A stretch of 64,000 nucleotides of DNA. Source: Clostridiales bacterium. Its GTDB lineage: Bacteria > Bacillota > Clostridia > Oscillospirales > Oscillospiraceae. The stretch is from NCBI GenBank assembly GCA_004558025.1, contig SFEG01000002.1:44868-108867 (forward strand), given 5' to 3'. Positions within the stretch are counted from its first letter, which is position 1. Every line of letters starts with the position of its first letter. Under the pieces are notes generated by a model. It was not told the origin of the DNA, made no database searches, and saw only the letters and a program-made list of their open reading frames with translations. Below are positions 17,184 to 25,638 of the stretch, one piece after another. A program made the position numbers and the translations under genes.

Positions 17184-17405
17184 TGTTAATTCTCCTTTTT
17201 ATTGTCATTGATAAGCCGTATTATTATTGACCCTTGCAAGCGCCGCAGTTCGGACAGCCTCTCTGATCCCCGTCGGGACCGGTTCTCCGCCCTGCCTTTG
17301 TTAAGACTTTATCACGTGCAAAAGCCGCGCTTCAACTACGTTTCGCCAAAAGCGATCTGCACGTTTTTTGCTTTTTGCACAAACGAATTTGCGCACTTAA
17401 ACGCG

Positions 17406-17456
17406 AAAAAACGCCAAACACCGCAAAGCCTTTTTCAGACTCTTCGGTGTTTGGCG
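17406..17456 (-). terminator. Terminator-like hairpin inside the transporter operon leader (possible attenuator)
   Basis: CGCCAAACACCG (17412-17423) and CGGTGTTTGGCG (17445-17456) form a perfect 12-bp stem with a 21-nt loop; on the minus strand it is followed by TTTTTT (17406-17411). No minus-strand gene lies upstream of it, so it can only act on the transporter leader transcript. Confidence 0.65.
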
Positions 17457-17457
17457 C

Positions 17458-17560
17458 ATAAATATGATATAAATTTATTAATATAAGTTAATGAAATAAC
17501 AATTCCGTTCGGCTATACGTTCCGGCTCGGCAGTATAAATTTAATTTATATCATATTTAT
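17458..17560. promoter_or_regulatory. Perfect 18-bp inverted repeat, candidate operator pair
   Basis: ATAAATATGATATAAATT (17458-17475) is repeated exactly in inverted orientation at 17543-17560, 67 bp apart. The right arm covers the -10 region of the minus-strand transporter promoter; the left arm lies in its leader. Confidence 0.65.
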
Positions 17561-17591
17561 CTACAAGAAGCAACGTAATCCTGCACAAAAA
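17545..17591 (-). promoter_or_regulatory. Promoter of the transporter operon with adjacent regulator motif
   Basis: Minus strand TTGCTT (17568-17573), 17-bp spacer, TATAAA (17545-17550). Immediately upstream (17575-17591), reading on the minus strand, is TTTTTGTGCAGGATTAC, a 14/17 match to the operon A site. A second copy of its core (TGCACAAAAT on the plus strand) is at 17613-17622, 31 bp further. Confidence 0.55.
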
Positions 17592-17634
17592 TGAGCTATT
17601 TGTTTTTGCATCTGCACAAAATTGTTTTTAAATC

Positions 17635-17663
17635 TTGAATTATCACATCATATTTGATAATTT
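17635..17663 (+). promoter_or_regulatory. Promoter of the PucR-type regulator
   Basis: TTGAAT (17635-17640), 17-bp spacer, TAATTT (17658-17663). The regulator start codon follows 35 bp later behind GGAAAGGAGG. Confidence 0.5.
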
Positions 17664-17698
17664 ATTATCAGTCGTTTTCATGGAAAGGAGGCATTGTT

Positions 17699-18958
17699 AT
17701 GAGCAGCAGATACAGCGGGCGCTCCGGCGAAGATATCTACAGATATATAATGGAGCTTATGCCTCATACCGATGACCTTAATGTATTCCTGCAAAAGATA
17801 TATCTGCGATACAATATGCCCGTCATCGTTACGGACATTGCTTTTCACCTCATCGCATACGGCGGCCCGTACCCCTGCCCCGATCCTCTGTGGCAGACCA
17901 TAGTTACCTCGGGCGCGGCCGAACCCGAAACCGTTGTCAACTATTACTTCGGCGAAGGGTTCACCGATAAAATGTCCGCCGCCGGCGAGCCGATCGACGC
18001 AAGCTGGGGCGTTAATACGGAATATCCTCAGACGACCTGCTCTGTGTATCTCGGCAACAGCATCGAGGGCTGCTGCTCGGTCATGTATCTTGAGCACGAA
18101 AAGCTTGATTTTGCGCTGAAGCTCAATTCCGCGGTGAAGACGGCGGTCGAGATCTTTCTCGGCGGAAAGCTGCGCCGCCAGCCTATGGGAGCCGCACCTG
18201 ACAGACTTGTGGCAGCGCGCATTCTGCTTGAGAATACCGATGCTCCTATTGAGCTGCTTACAAGCACCGCATTCTACAAAAACGTCGGACTCAGCCCGGG
18301 CTACATGGTAGCCGCGATGCACACCGATGACATGAGCGGCGTAAGGCTTCAGAATATAGTAAACAGCATCAAGGTCAGATATCCTCAGATGCTGTACGTC
18401 AACAAGTCAGATGACATGTATCTGCTGTTTCAGAATATAAAGTCCGATGCCGTGCGCGAAAACGTGCTTTCCGATATCAAGGCCGAGGCCTCGCAGAAAG
18501 CGGTGTTCACCTGCGGTGCAAGCGGAGTTTTTTACGATTTGAAAAAGCGTGATGCGTATATCGAGCAGGCGCGTCTGGCACTGGAGCACGGCATAGACCA
18601 TAACAGCAAAAACTGCATAAACTATTTTTATGACAATTTCACAGAGATCATACTTCGCCACGGCTGCGACAGCATTTTTGCCGAAAGCCTCATTGTGCCC
18701 GAGTTTAAAAAGCTCATTGACTTTGACAAGGAAAATTCCACCGACTATTGCCGGTCGCTCAGCTGTTATATTTTTGAACGCTGCGATATGACAAAGGCTG
18801 CGGCAAAGCTCTATGTGCATCGAAACTCGCTGATGTACCGCATAAAAAAGTGCGAGGAGATCATGGATATTGATCTTTCCGACAGAAAGGCCTACGAAAA
18901 GCTGTGGTTATGCTGCACCATGATGTCTATCGGTGCGCTGCCGGTCAAGCCGGAATAG
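17699..18958 (+). CDS. PucR/CdaR-type transcriptional regulator
   Basis: 419 aa from the ATG at 17699, set by the AAAGGAGG site. The C-terminal end (residues about 355-410) contains the PucR helix-turn-helix: CDMTKAAAKLYVHRNSLMYR followed by IKKCEEIMDIDL. The middle has a GGDEF-like fold of the CdaR type without GGDEF residues, and the N-terminus is an unassigned sensor region. PucR proteins usually activate catabolic operons in response to the substrate. It is divergent from the transporter operon, with repeat motifs between the two promoters, and I infer it controls this operon and probably both dehydratase operons. Confidence 0.85.
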   Translation: MSSRYSGRSGEDIYRYIMELMPHTDDLNVFLQKIYLRYNMPVIVTDIAFHLIAYGGPYPCPDPLWQTIVTSGAAEPETVVNYYFGEGFTDKMSAAGEPIDASWGVNTEYPQTTCSVYLGNSIEGCCSVMYLEHEKLDFALKLNSAVKTAVEIFLGGKLRRQPMGAAPDRLVAARILLENTDAPIELLTSTAFYKNVGLSPGYMVAAMHTDDMSGVRLQNIVNSIKVRYPQMLYVNKSDDMYLLFQNIKSDAVRENVLSDIKAEASQKAVFTCGASGVFYDLKKRDAYIEQARLALEHGIDHNSKNCINYFYDNFTEIILRHGCDSIFAESLIVPEFKKLIDFDKENSTDYCRSLSCYIFERCDMTKAAAKLYVHRNSLMYRIKKCEEIMDIDLSDRKAYEKLWLCCTMMSIGALPVKPE

Positions 18959-18970
18959 AGAATAAACAAA

Positions 18971-18999
18971 AACCCGAATGCAGAAGCATTCGGGTTTTT
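18971..18999. terminator. Bidirectional terminator between the regulator and tRNA-Arg
   Basis: AACCCGAATGC (18971-18981) pairs perfectly with GCATTCGGGTT (18986-18996), with TTTTT following on the plus strand and a T-rich tract on the minus strand. It can stop both convergent transcripts. Confidence 0.85.
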
Positions 19000-19075
19000 G
19001 GCACCCCCGGCGAGACTCGAACTCACTACCTTGCGCTTAGGAGGCGCACGCTCTATCCTGGTGAGCTACGGAGGC
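18999..19075 (-). tRNA. tRNA-Arg (anticodon CCT)
   Basis: 77 nt with encoded CCA. The 7-nt loop CTCCTAA between TGCGC and GCGCA gives anticodon CCT (codon AGG). The T arm GTGAG-TTCGAGT-CTCGC is a nearly perfect stem; acceptor GCCTCCG pairs with CGGGGGT using G-U pairs. The transcript ends in the shared hairpin. Confidence 0.92.
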
Positions 19076-19170
19076 ATAACAAATTTATTTTAACCTATGC
19101 GCAGCGAATTGTCAACACCGGCAGGATATATACGGTTTCTGAACTTTTTGTTACATCGGCACCGCTTCTA

Positions 19171-19199
19171 TTGACTTTGCAGTCAAAAAAGCTGATAAT
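19171..19199 (+). promoter_or_regulatory. Promoter of the ABC transporter gene
   Basis: TTGACT (19171-19176), 17-bp spacer, GATAAT (19194-19199), followed by ATAGGAGAAG before the ATG at 19236. Confidence 0.6.
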
Positions 19200-19235
19200 T
19201 ACTCCATTATACATTTAATATAGGAGAAGTAGCGA

Positions 19236-22187
19236 ATGCTCAAATTAAAAGGCATAACCAAGGACTACGCGGTCGGCGATGAGACGGTGCACGCGCTCAA
19301 GGGCATCGACCTTGAGTTCAGAAAATCCGAATTCGTCGCCGTGCTCGGTCACTCCGGCTGCGGCAAGACGACGCTGCTGAATATCATAGGCGGCCTCGAT
19401 CAGTACACAAGCGGCGATCTTATAATAAACGGCCGCTCGACAAAGGAGTACACCGACCGCGACTGGGATACCTACAGGAACCACTCGATAGGCTTTGTTT
19501 TTCAGTCATATAACCTCATCCCCCATCAGACTGTGCTCGCAAACGTTGAACTTGCTCTGACCCTCTCGGGCGTGAACAAGGCAGAGAGGCGCGAAAGAGC
19601 GGTGAAGGCGCTCGAACAAGTCGGTCTCGGCGATCAGCTCGGCAAAAAGCCTAATCAGATGTCCGGAGGCCAAATGCAGCGAGTCGCCATAGCCCGCGCA
19701 CTGGTAAACGACCCGGATATTCTGCTGGCCGACGAGCCGACCGGCGCGCTCGACTCGGAAACGAGCGTTCAGATCATGGAGATACTCAAGGAGATATCCA
19801 AGGACAAGCTCATAATCATGGTCACGCACAACCCCGAGCTTGCCGACAGCTACGCCTCACGCATCATAAGGCTCAAGGACGGCCTCATAACCGGCGACAC
19901 GATGCCGTATTCCGCGCAGGACGACGAGGTGGCTGAGCCCTTGCAGCGCAAAACGGCGATGAGCTATGTCACCGCGCTGTCGCTTTCGCTCAATAACCTT
20001 ATGACGAAAAAAGGCCGCACGATACTTACGGCCTTTGCAGGGAGCATCGGCATAATCGGCATCGCGCTCATTCTTTCGATCTCAACAGGCGTCAACAACT
20101 ACATCGACCGCGTTCAGGAGGACACTCTGTCCTCCTACCCGATATCCATTCAGGCGGAATCGGTCGACATGTCCTCGCTCATGACGACGCTCATGGGCAT
20201 AAACTCGGAAAACGCGGAGAACAAGCACGATAAGGATGCCGTGTACGGCAACACCATCATATACGAGATGATGAACGCCATGACCAGCGCCGAGATACAG
20301 GAGAACAACATCACAGACCTCAAGGTGTTTTTGGACGAGCAGATGAGCAGGGACTCAAAGCTCAGTAAAAACGCGACAAATGTGCAGTACACCTATAATC
20401 TGCCGATGAATCTGTACACCAGGGATGCCGACGGCAAGATAGTAAAGTCGGACGTGATGAGCCTTATGAGCAAAATGCGCGCCGGGGTCATCGGCGAGGA
20501 TGCCGAGCAGTCGGTAAATCAGTCGATGAACGATATGTTCTCGTCCTCTGGCATGAGTAGCACGCAGAGCCAGTTCGTCGTATGGCAGGAGATGCTGCCC
20601 GGCGACGACGGGCTTATAAGCCCGATGCTGCAGGGGCAATACGACGTGCTCTACGGCAGCTGGCCGAAGAATTACGACGAGGTCGTGCTCATAGTCGACG
20701 AGAACAACGAGGTCTCGGACATGGTGCTGTACGCGCTGGGGCTCAAATCCTCGAGCGAGATGCTCTCTGCCATGACCGGCTACATGAGCGGCGAGGAGGT
20801 CGATACGACAAAGCTTGAAAGCTGGAGCTATGCCGATGTCTGCGAGAAGACCTTCAGCCTCATCCTCCCTGCCGACTGCTGGCAGAAGGATCCCGAGACG
20901 GGCGAATATAAGGATATAAGCAGCGACGAGCTCGGCCTCAAAACGCTGTACTCAAACGGCATACAGCTCAAGATCGTCGGCGTTGTGCGCCAAAGCGCGG
21001 ACGCAGTTACCGGCATGATGAACGGCGCTATCGGCTACACGAACGCCCTGACAAAATACGTCGTCGAGCAGACGGCTCAGAATCCTCTCGTCAAGCAGCA
21101 GTTTGAGGATAAGCAGCACGATGTATTCACCGGGCTTCCGTTTAAGGAGACCGATAAGATTCTCTCCGCCGATGAGATCAAAAAGAACGTGCAGGACTAC
21201 TGCGCAGGCATAGATCAGGCAAAGAAGGCGGAGCTTTACATCGGATACATGTCACTTGCTCCGGACTCGTATGTCAATTCCATGATCGACGAGCAGCTCG
21301 GCGGCGTGTCGCGCGAGGATATCGAAAAGCAGGTCGTTGAAAACTACCCCGAGTACGCCGAGATGCTCAGCGCAATGGATGACGACACCCTGGTGAGCTA
21401 CATGCGCGAGATGATGACAGAGCAGATCAAAAAAGCATACGCCGACCAGGTTAAAGCACAGATGAGCCAGCTCTCGACCGCTTCCCTCGCCGAGGCTTTT
21501 GATAATTGCTATCTCACCGACGCGGGCTACAAGCTCATTTACGACGAGCTTATGCCTGAGACTTTCTCGAGTTCGAGCTATGATAAAAACCTGCGCACGC
21601 TCGGCTATGTCGACCTTGACTCCCCCGCTGGCGTGAACATTTACGTTTCCACCTTCGCGGCAAAGGATGCCGTCGCCGAGGTCATCGATGACTATAACTC
21701 AACTGTCGATCCCGAGGATCAGATAAACTACACCGATTACGTTGCGCTCATAATGAGCTCGGTAACAACGATCATTGACGTTATATCCTACGTTCTCATC
21801 GCGTTCGTCGCGATAAGTCTCGTCGTTTCGAGCATAATGATAGGCATCATAACCTATATAAGCGTACTTGAGCGCACAAAGGAGATCGGCATACTGCGTG
21901 CCATAGGCGCTTCGAAGAAGGATATCTCCAGCGTGTTTAACGCCGAGACCGTCATTGTCGGCTTCGGAGCCGGACTCATCGGCATACTGGCAACAATACT
22001 GTTGTGCATCCCGATAAACGCCGTCGTCCACCATCTGACGGGTATCTACTCCATTAACGCCGTGCTGCCGCCGCTGGCCGCCATAGCGCTTATCGCCATC
22101 AGCATGCTGCTTACGGTCGTCGCAGGACTTATCCCATCACGTGTCGCGGCAAACAAGGATCCCGTCGTCGCGCTGCGAACCGAATAA
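19236..22187 (+). CDS. MacB-like ABC transporter, ATPase fused to FtsX-type permease
   Basis: 983 aa single polypeptide. ATPase domain first: Walker A GHSGCGKT (38-45), signature MSGGQMQR, Walker B ILLADEPTGALD. A membrane segment follows at about residues 270-290 (TAFAGSIGIIGIALILSI), then a very large extracytoplasmic region of about 560 residues, then three C-terminal segments with the FtsX motif ERTKEIGILRAIGASKKDI. Such fused exporters or mechanotransmission transporters handle peptides, antimicrobials or lipoproteins, and Gram-positive versions often face bacitracin-like agents. No two-component system lies beside it. Monocistronic, ended by a perfect palindrome terminator. Confidence 0.9.
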   Translation: MLKLKGITKDYAVGDETVHALKGIDLEFRKSEFVAVLGHSGCGKTTLLNIIGGLDQYTSGDLIINGRSTKEYTDRDWDTYRNHSIGFVFQSYNLIPHQTVLANVELALTLSGVNKAERRERAVKALEQVGLGDQLGKKPNQMSGGQMQRVAIARALVNDPDILLADEPTGALDSETSVQIMEILKEISKDKLIIMVTHNPELADSYASRIIRLKDGLITGDTMPYSAQDDEVAEPLQRKTAMSYVTALSLSLNNLMTKKGRTILTAFAGSIGIIGIALILSISTGVNNYIDRVQEDTLSSYPISIQAESVDMSSLMTTLMGINSENAENKHDKDAVYGNTIIYEMMNAMTSAEIQENNITDLKVFLDEQMSRDSKLSKNATNVQYTYNLPMNLYTRDADGKIVKSDVMSLMSKMRAGVIGEDAEQSVNQSMNDMFSSSGMSSTQSQFVVWQEMLPGDDGLISPMLQGQYDVLYGSWPKNYDEVVLIVDENNEVSDMVLYALGLKSSSEMLSAMTGYMSGEEVDTTKLESWSYADVCEKTFSLILPADCWQKDPETGEYKDISSDELGLKTLYSNGIQLKIVGVVRQSADAVTGMMNGAIGYTNALTKYVVEQTAQNPLVKQQFEDKQHDVFTGLPFKETDKILSADEIKKNVQDYCAGIDQAKKAELYIGYMSLAPDSYVNSMIDEQLGGVSREDIEKQVVENYPEYAEMLSAMDDDTLVSYMREMMTEQIKKAYADQVKAQMSQLSTASLAEAFDNCYLTDAGYKLIYDELMPETFSSSSYDKNLRTLGYVDLDSPAGVNIYVSTFAAKDAVAEVIDDYNSTVDPEDQINYTDYVALIMSSVTTIIDVISYVLIAFVAISLVVSSIMIGIITYISVLERTKEIGILRAIGASKKDISSVFNAETVIVGFGAGLIGILATILLCIPINAVVHHLTGIYSINAVLPPLAAIALIAISMLLTVVAGLIPSRVAANKDPVVALRTE

Positions 22188-22192
22188 AATTT

Positions 22193-22220
22193 AAAGCACG
22201 TTTCAATTGAAACGTGCTTT
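22193..22220 (+). terminator. Intrinsic terminator of the ABC transporter gene
   Basis: Perfect 28-bp palindrome with arms AAAGCACGTTTCAA / TTGAAACGTGCTTT, followed by TTG. Confidence 0.8.
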
Positions 22221-22229
22221 TTGATTCCC

Positions 22230-22880
22230 ACGCTTTTTTACAGCCGCAGTAGTTTCGTAAGCTGTGACATAAGTTATTATCTTCTGCTCCGGCGTCCGCT
22301 CGCTCACGGAAAATTGCTTGTTGACATTTTCGGAAGAACTGCGTATACTATCGCCAGAGACGGGTGCAGTGTTTCTGCCGGTTCCCGGTGACGGGTTCAC
22401 GGTTATCGCTGCATCGGTCTCTTTTTCTGTGAAAGAGGTCGGCTGCAGGTTCAGAATGTCATACAGTAACATGCTGCCGTTTTCCCGTGTTCCCACCACC
22501 ACTTCCGCAGTGTAGTCGTTTCCACCTACACGCAGCAGTACCTCTCCGCGTGCGAAGTCTTTGATGTTGTCTTTGCGCGGGTGCTTCAATCCCTCATTCA
22601 CCCAGTCTGTCGCAGCTTGCAGAATTTCGTCTGCATTGTCCGTTGCGCGCAGCTTGTCCGCGTGCAGCTGCGGGTCGTTGTTATAGAGCCACTGCATGTA
22701 CCGGGAGAAAGTCATCTCCTGTCTGCTTCTGCCGTCAATCTCTCTCGCTGTGTTGCGGTAAAGCTCGCCCGGCATCATTTCCTCGCCCGTACTCCACCGC
22801 TTGGAATATCCGTTTTCCATGCGCTCGTTCCAGTATCTCGGGTTTGAGCCTTTTGCAAAGCCCTCGTATTTTTTGACAGC
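22230..22880 (-). pseudogene. Fragment of a phage/mobile-element polyvalent protein (LPD-type domain)
   Basis: The frame is open through 229 codons (22203-22892), but its first residues are encoded by the ATPase operon terminator and its last by the ABC terminator, and there is no ribosome binding site, so it is not a normal gene. The core reads FSRYMQWLYNNDPQLHADKL, then HPRKDNIKDFARGEVLLRVG and YDILNLQPTSF, which resembles the large-polyvalent-protein-associated domain found in Firmicutes prophage minor-head and ADP-ribosyltransferase polyproteins. It probably came from the same kind of element as the gp7 fragment at 3.6-4.2 kb. The reading frame itself is not visibly damaged. Confidence 0.6.
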
Positions 22881-22881
22881 A

Positions 22882-22909
22882 AAAAGCCACACCCAACGGT
22901 GTGGCTTTT
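22882..22909 (-). terminator. Intrinsic terminator of the F-ATPase operon
   Basis: AAAAGCCACACC (22882-22893) pairs with GGTGTGGCTTTT (22898-22909), followed by TTTTT on the minus strand, 4 bp after the atpC stop. Confidence 0.85.
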
Positions 22910-22913
22910 AAGC

Positions 22914-23324
22914 TTACTTATGAAGCAGAGTATACGCTTTTTCGCGGGCGATGGCGCGCTGGAGCGAAAGCTCCGCGCGCTTCATATCCGTATCGGCGGC
23001 GTGGCTCTCTATGCGCTGACGGGCTCTGCGCTCAGATGCCTGAGCGCGGGCAAGGTCAATGGTCTCCGCCCTCTCCGCCGTGCGGGCGAGCAGAATGACC
23101 TCATTGTCGACCACGCTCAGCACCCCGCCGCTTATCGCAGCAAAGTGGTCCGCACCCTCGGAAACGTACTTCACAACGCCTTCCTTGAGCGCGCCTATCA
23201 TCGGAGCGTGATCGGCCAATACGCCGACATCGCCGTCTGAAAGTGGGATGAGTGCGTAGCTTGCCATCGAATCGCACACAACGCCCTCGGCCGTCGCGAT
23301 CTGAAAATGGATCTTATCTGTCAT
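22914..23324 (-). CDS. atpC: F-type ATPase epsilon subunit
   Basis: 136 aa, usual length. The N-terminal beta-sandwich (FQIATAEGVVCDSMASYALIP, DGDVGVLADHAPMIGALKEG) is followed by the two-helix C-terminal domain. Part of the F1 central stalk; its C-terminal helices inhibit ATP hydrolysis. Last gene of the operon, 6 bp after atpD. Confidence 0.95.
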   Translation of the reverse strand: MTDKIHFQIATAEGVVCDSMASYALIPLSDGDVGVLADHAPMIGALKEGVVKYVSEGADHFAAISGGVLSVVDNEVILLARTAERAETIDLARAQASERRARQRIESHAADTDMKRAELSLQRAIAREKAYTLLHK

Positions 23325-23330
23325 GGCGCT

Positions 23331-24719
<1,389 letters not shown>

Positions 24720-24744
24720 TCATTTACCTCCTAAAATTGAGGGA

Positions 24745-25614
24745 TTACTGCTTTTTCTTTTTAAGCGCCGACGCGCCGCCCACGATCTCTGATATCTCCG
24801 TCGTGATGGCCGCCTGACGTGCGCGATTGAGCTTGAGATCGAGCTCCGCGATGAGGCTCTTGGTGCTGTCGGACGCGGCGGTCATTGCCGTCATGCGTGC
24901 CGAGTGCTCGCCGCACTTTGCGTCAAGCAATACGCTCATTATCCTGTTATTGAGATAGAGCTGCATGACGCTCTCAAGAACGCTGTTCGTGTCCGGCTCG
25001 AATATGAATATCCTGCCCGAGCCCTTCTGCTCGCTCTTTTCCGGCACCGCCGGAAGATACTGAACATCCGTGGGATCCTGACGCAGAGCCGTGACATAGT
25101 GCTGGTAGATAAGATGCACCTCGTCGTACTCGCCGCTTGTGTAAAGGCTCTTGAGATAATCCGCTACCTCCAGCGCCTCGTCCATATTCGGCGTATCGCT
25201 CAGCTCGGAAAACGTCCTTACGACGTTAAGCCTGCTGTTTGCCAGAACATCCTTGCCCCAGCGGCCGCAGACCACAAGGCCGTAGTCCTTGCCCGACTGC
25301 TTTATGACGGAGTTTGCGTAGTGCAGTATCGAGCTGTTATACGCTCCGCAAAGGCCGCGATTGCCCAAAAACAGGACATAACAAACCTTCTTCACCTCTT
25401 TATGAGGCTTTATGAAGCGGTTTTCCAGCCCGGAGGATGCCGACAGCAGCGTGTCCATGACCTCCTGGCTCTTTTCCGAGAAGGGGCGCATGGCCTGCAT
25501 GCTGCTCTGCGTCCTGCGCAGCTTCGACACCGCGACCATCTTCATGGCCTTGGTTATCTGCTCGGTATTCTTCACGCTCTTTATGCGCGTGCGTATCGCT
25601 CGCATATTAGCCAT
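24745..25614 (-). CDS. atpG: F-type ATPase gamma subunit
   Basis: 289 aa. Rotor shaft of F1. The N-terminal helix MANMRAIRTRIKSVKNTEQI and the C-terminal helix RARQAAITTEISEIVGGASA, which form the coiled coil, are typical, as is MTAMTAASDS. It starts 24 bp after the alpha-fusion stop. Confidence 0.96.
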   Translation of the reverse strand: MANMRAIRTRIKSVKNTEQITKAMKMVAVSKLRRTQSSMQAMRPFSEKSQEVMDTLLSASSGLENRFIKPHKEVKKVCYVLFLGNRGLCGAYNSSILHYANSVIKQSGKDYGLVVCGRWGKDVLANSRLNVVRTFSELSDTPNMDEALEVADYLKSLYTSGEYDEVHLIYQHYVTALRQDPTDVQYLPAVPEKSEQKGSGRIFIFEPDTNSVLESVMQLYLNNRIMSVLLDAKCGEHSARMTAMTAASDSTKSLIAELDLKLNRARQAAITTEISEIVGGASALKKKKQ

Positions 25615-25638
25615 TTATGCCCCTCCCTTCTTCGTTTC

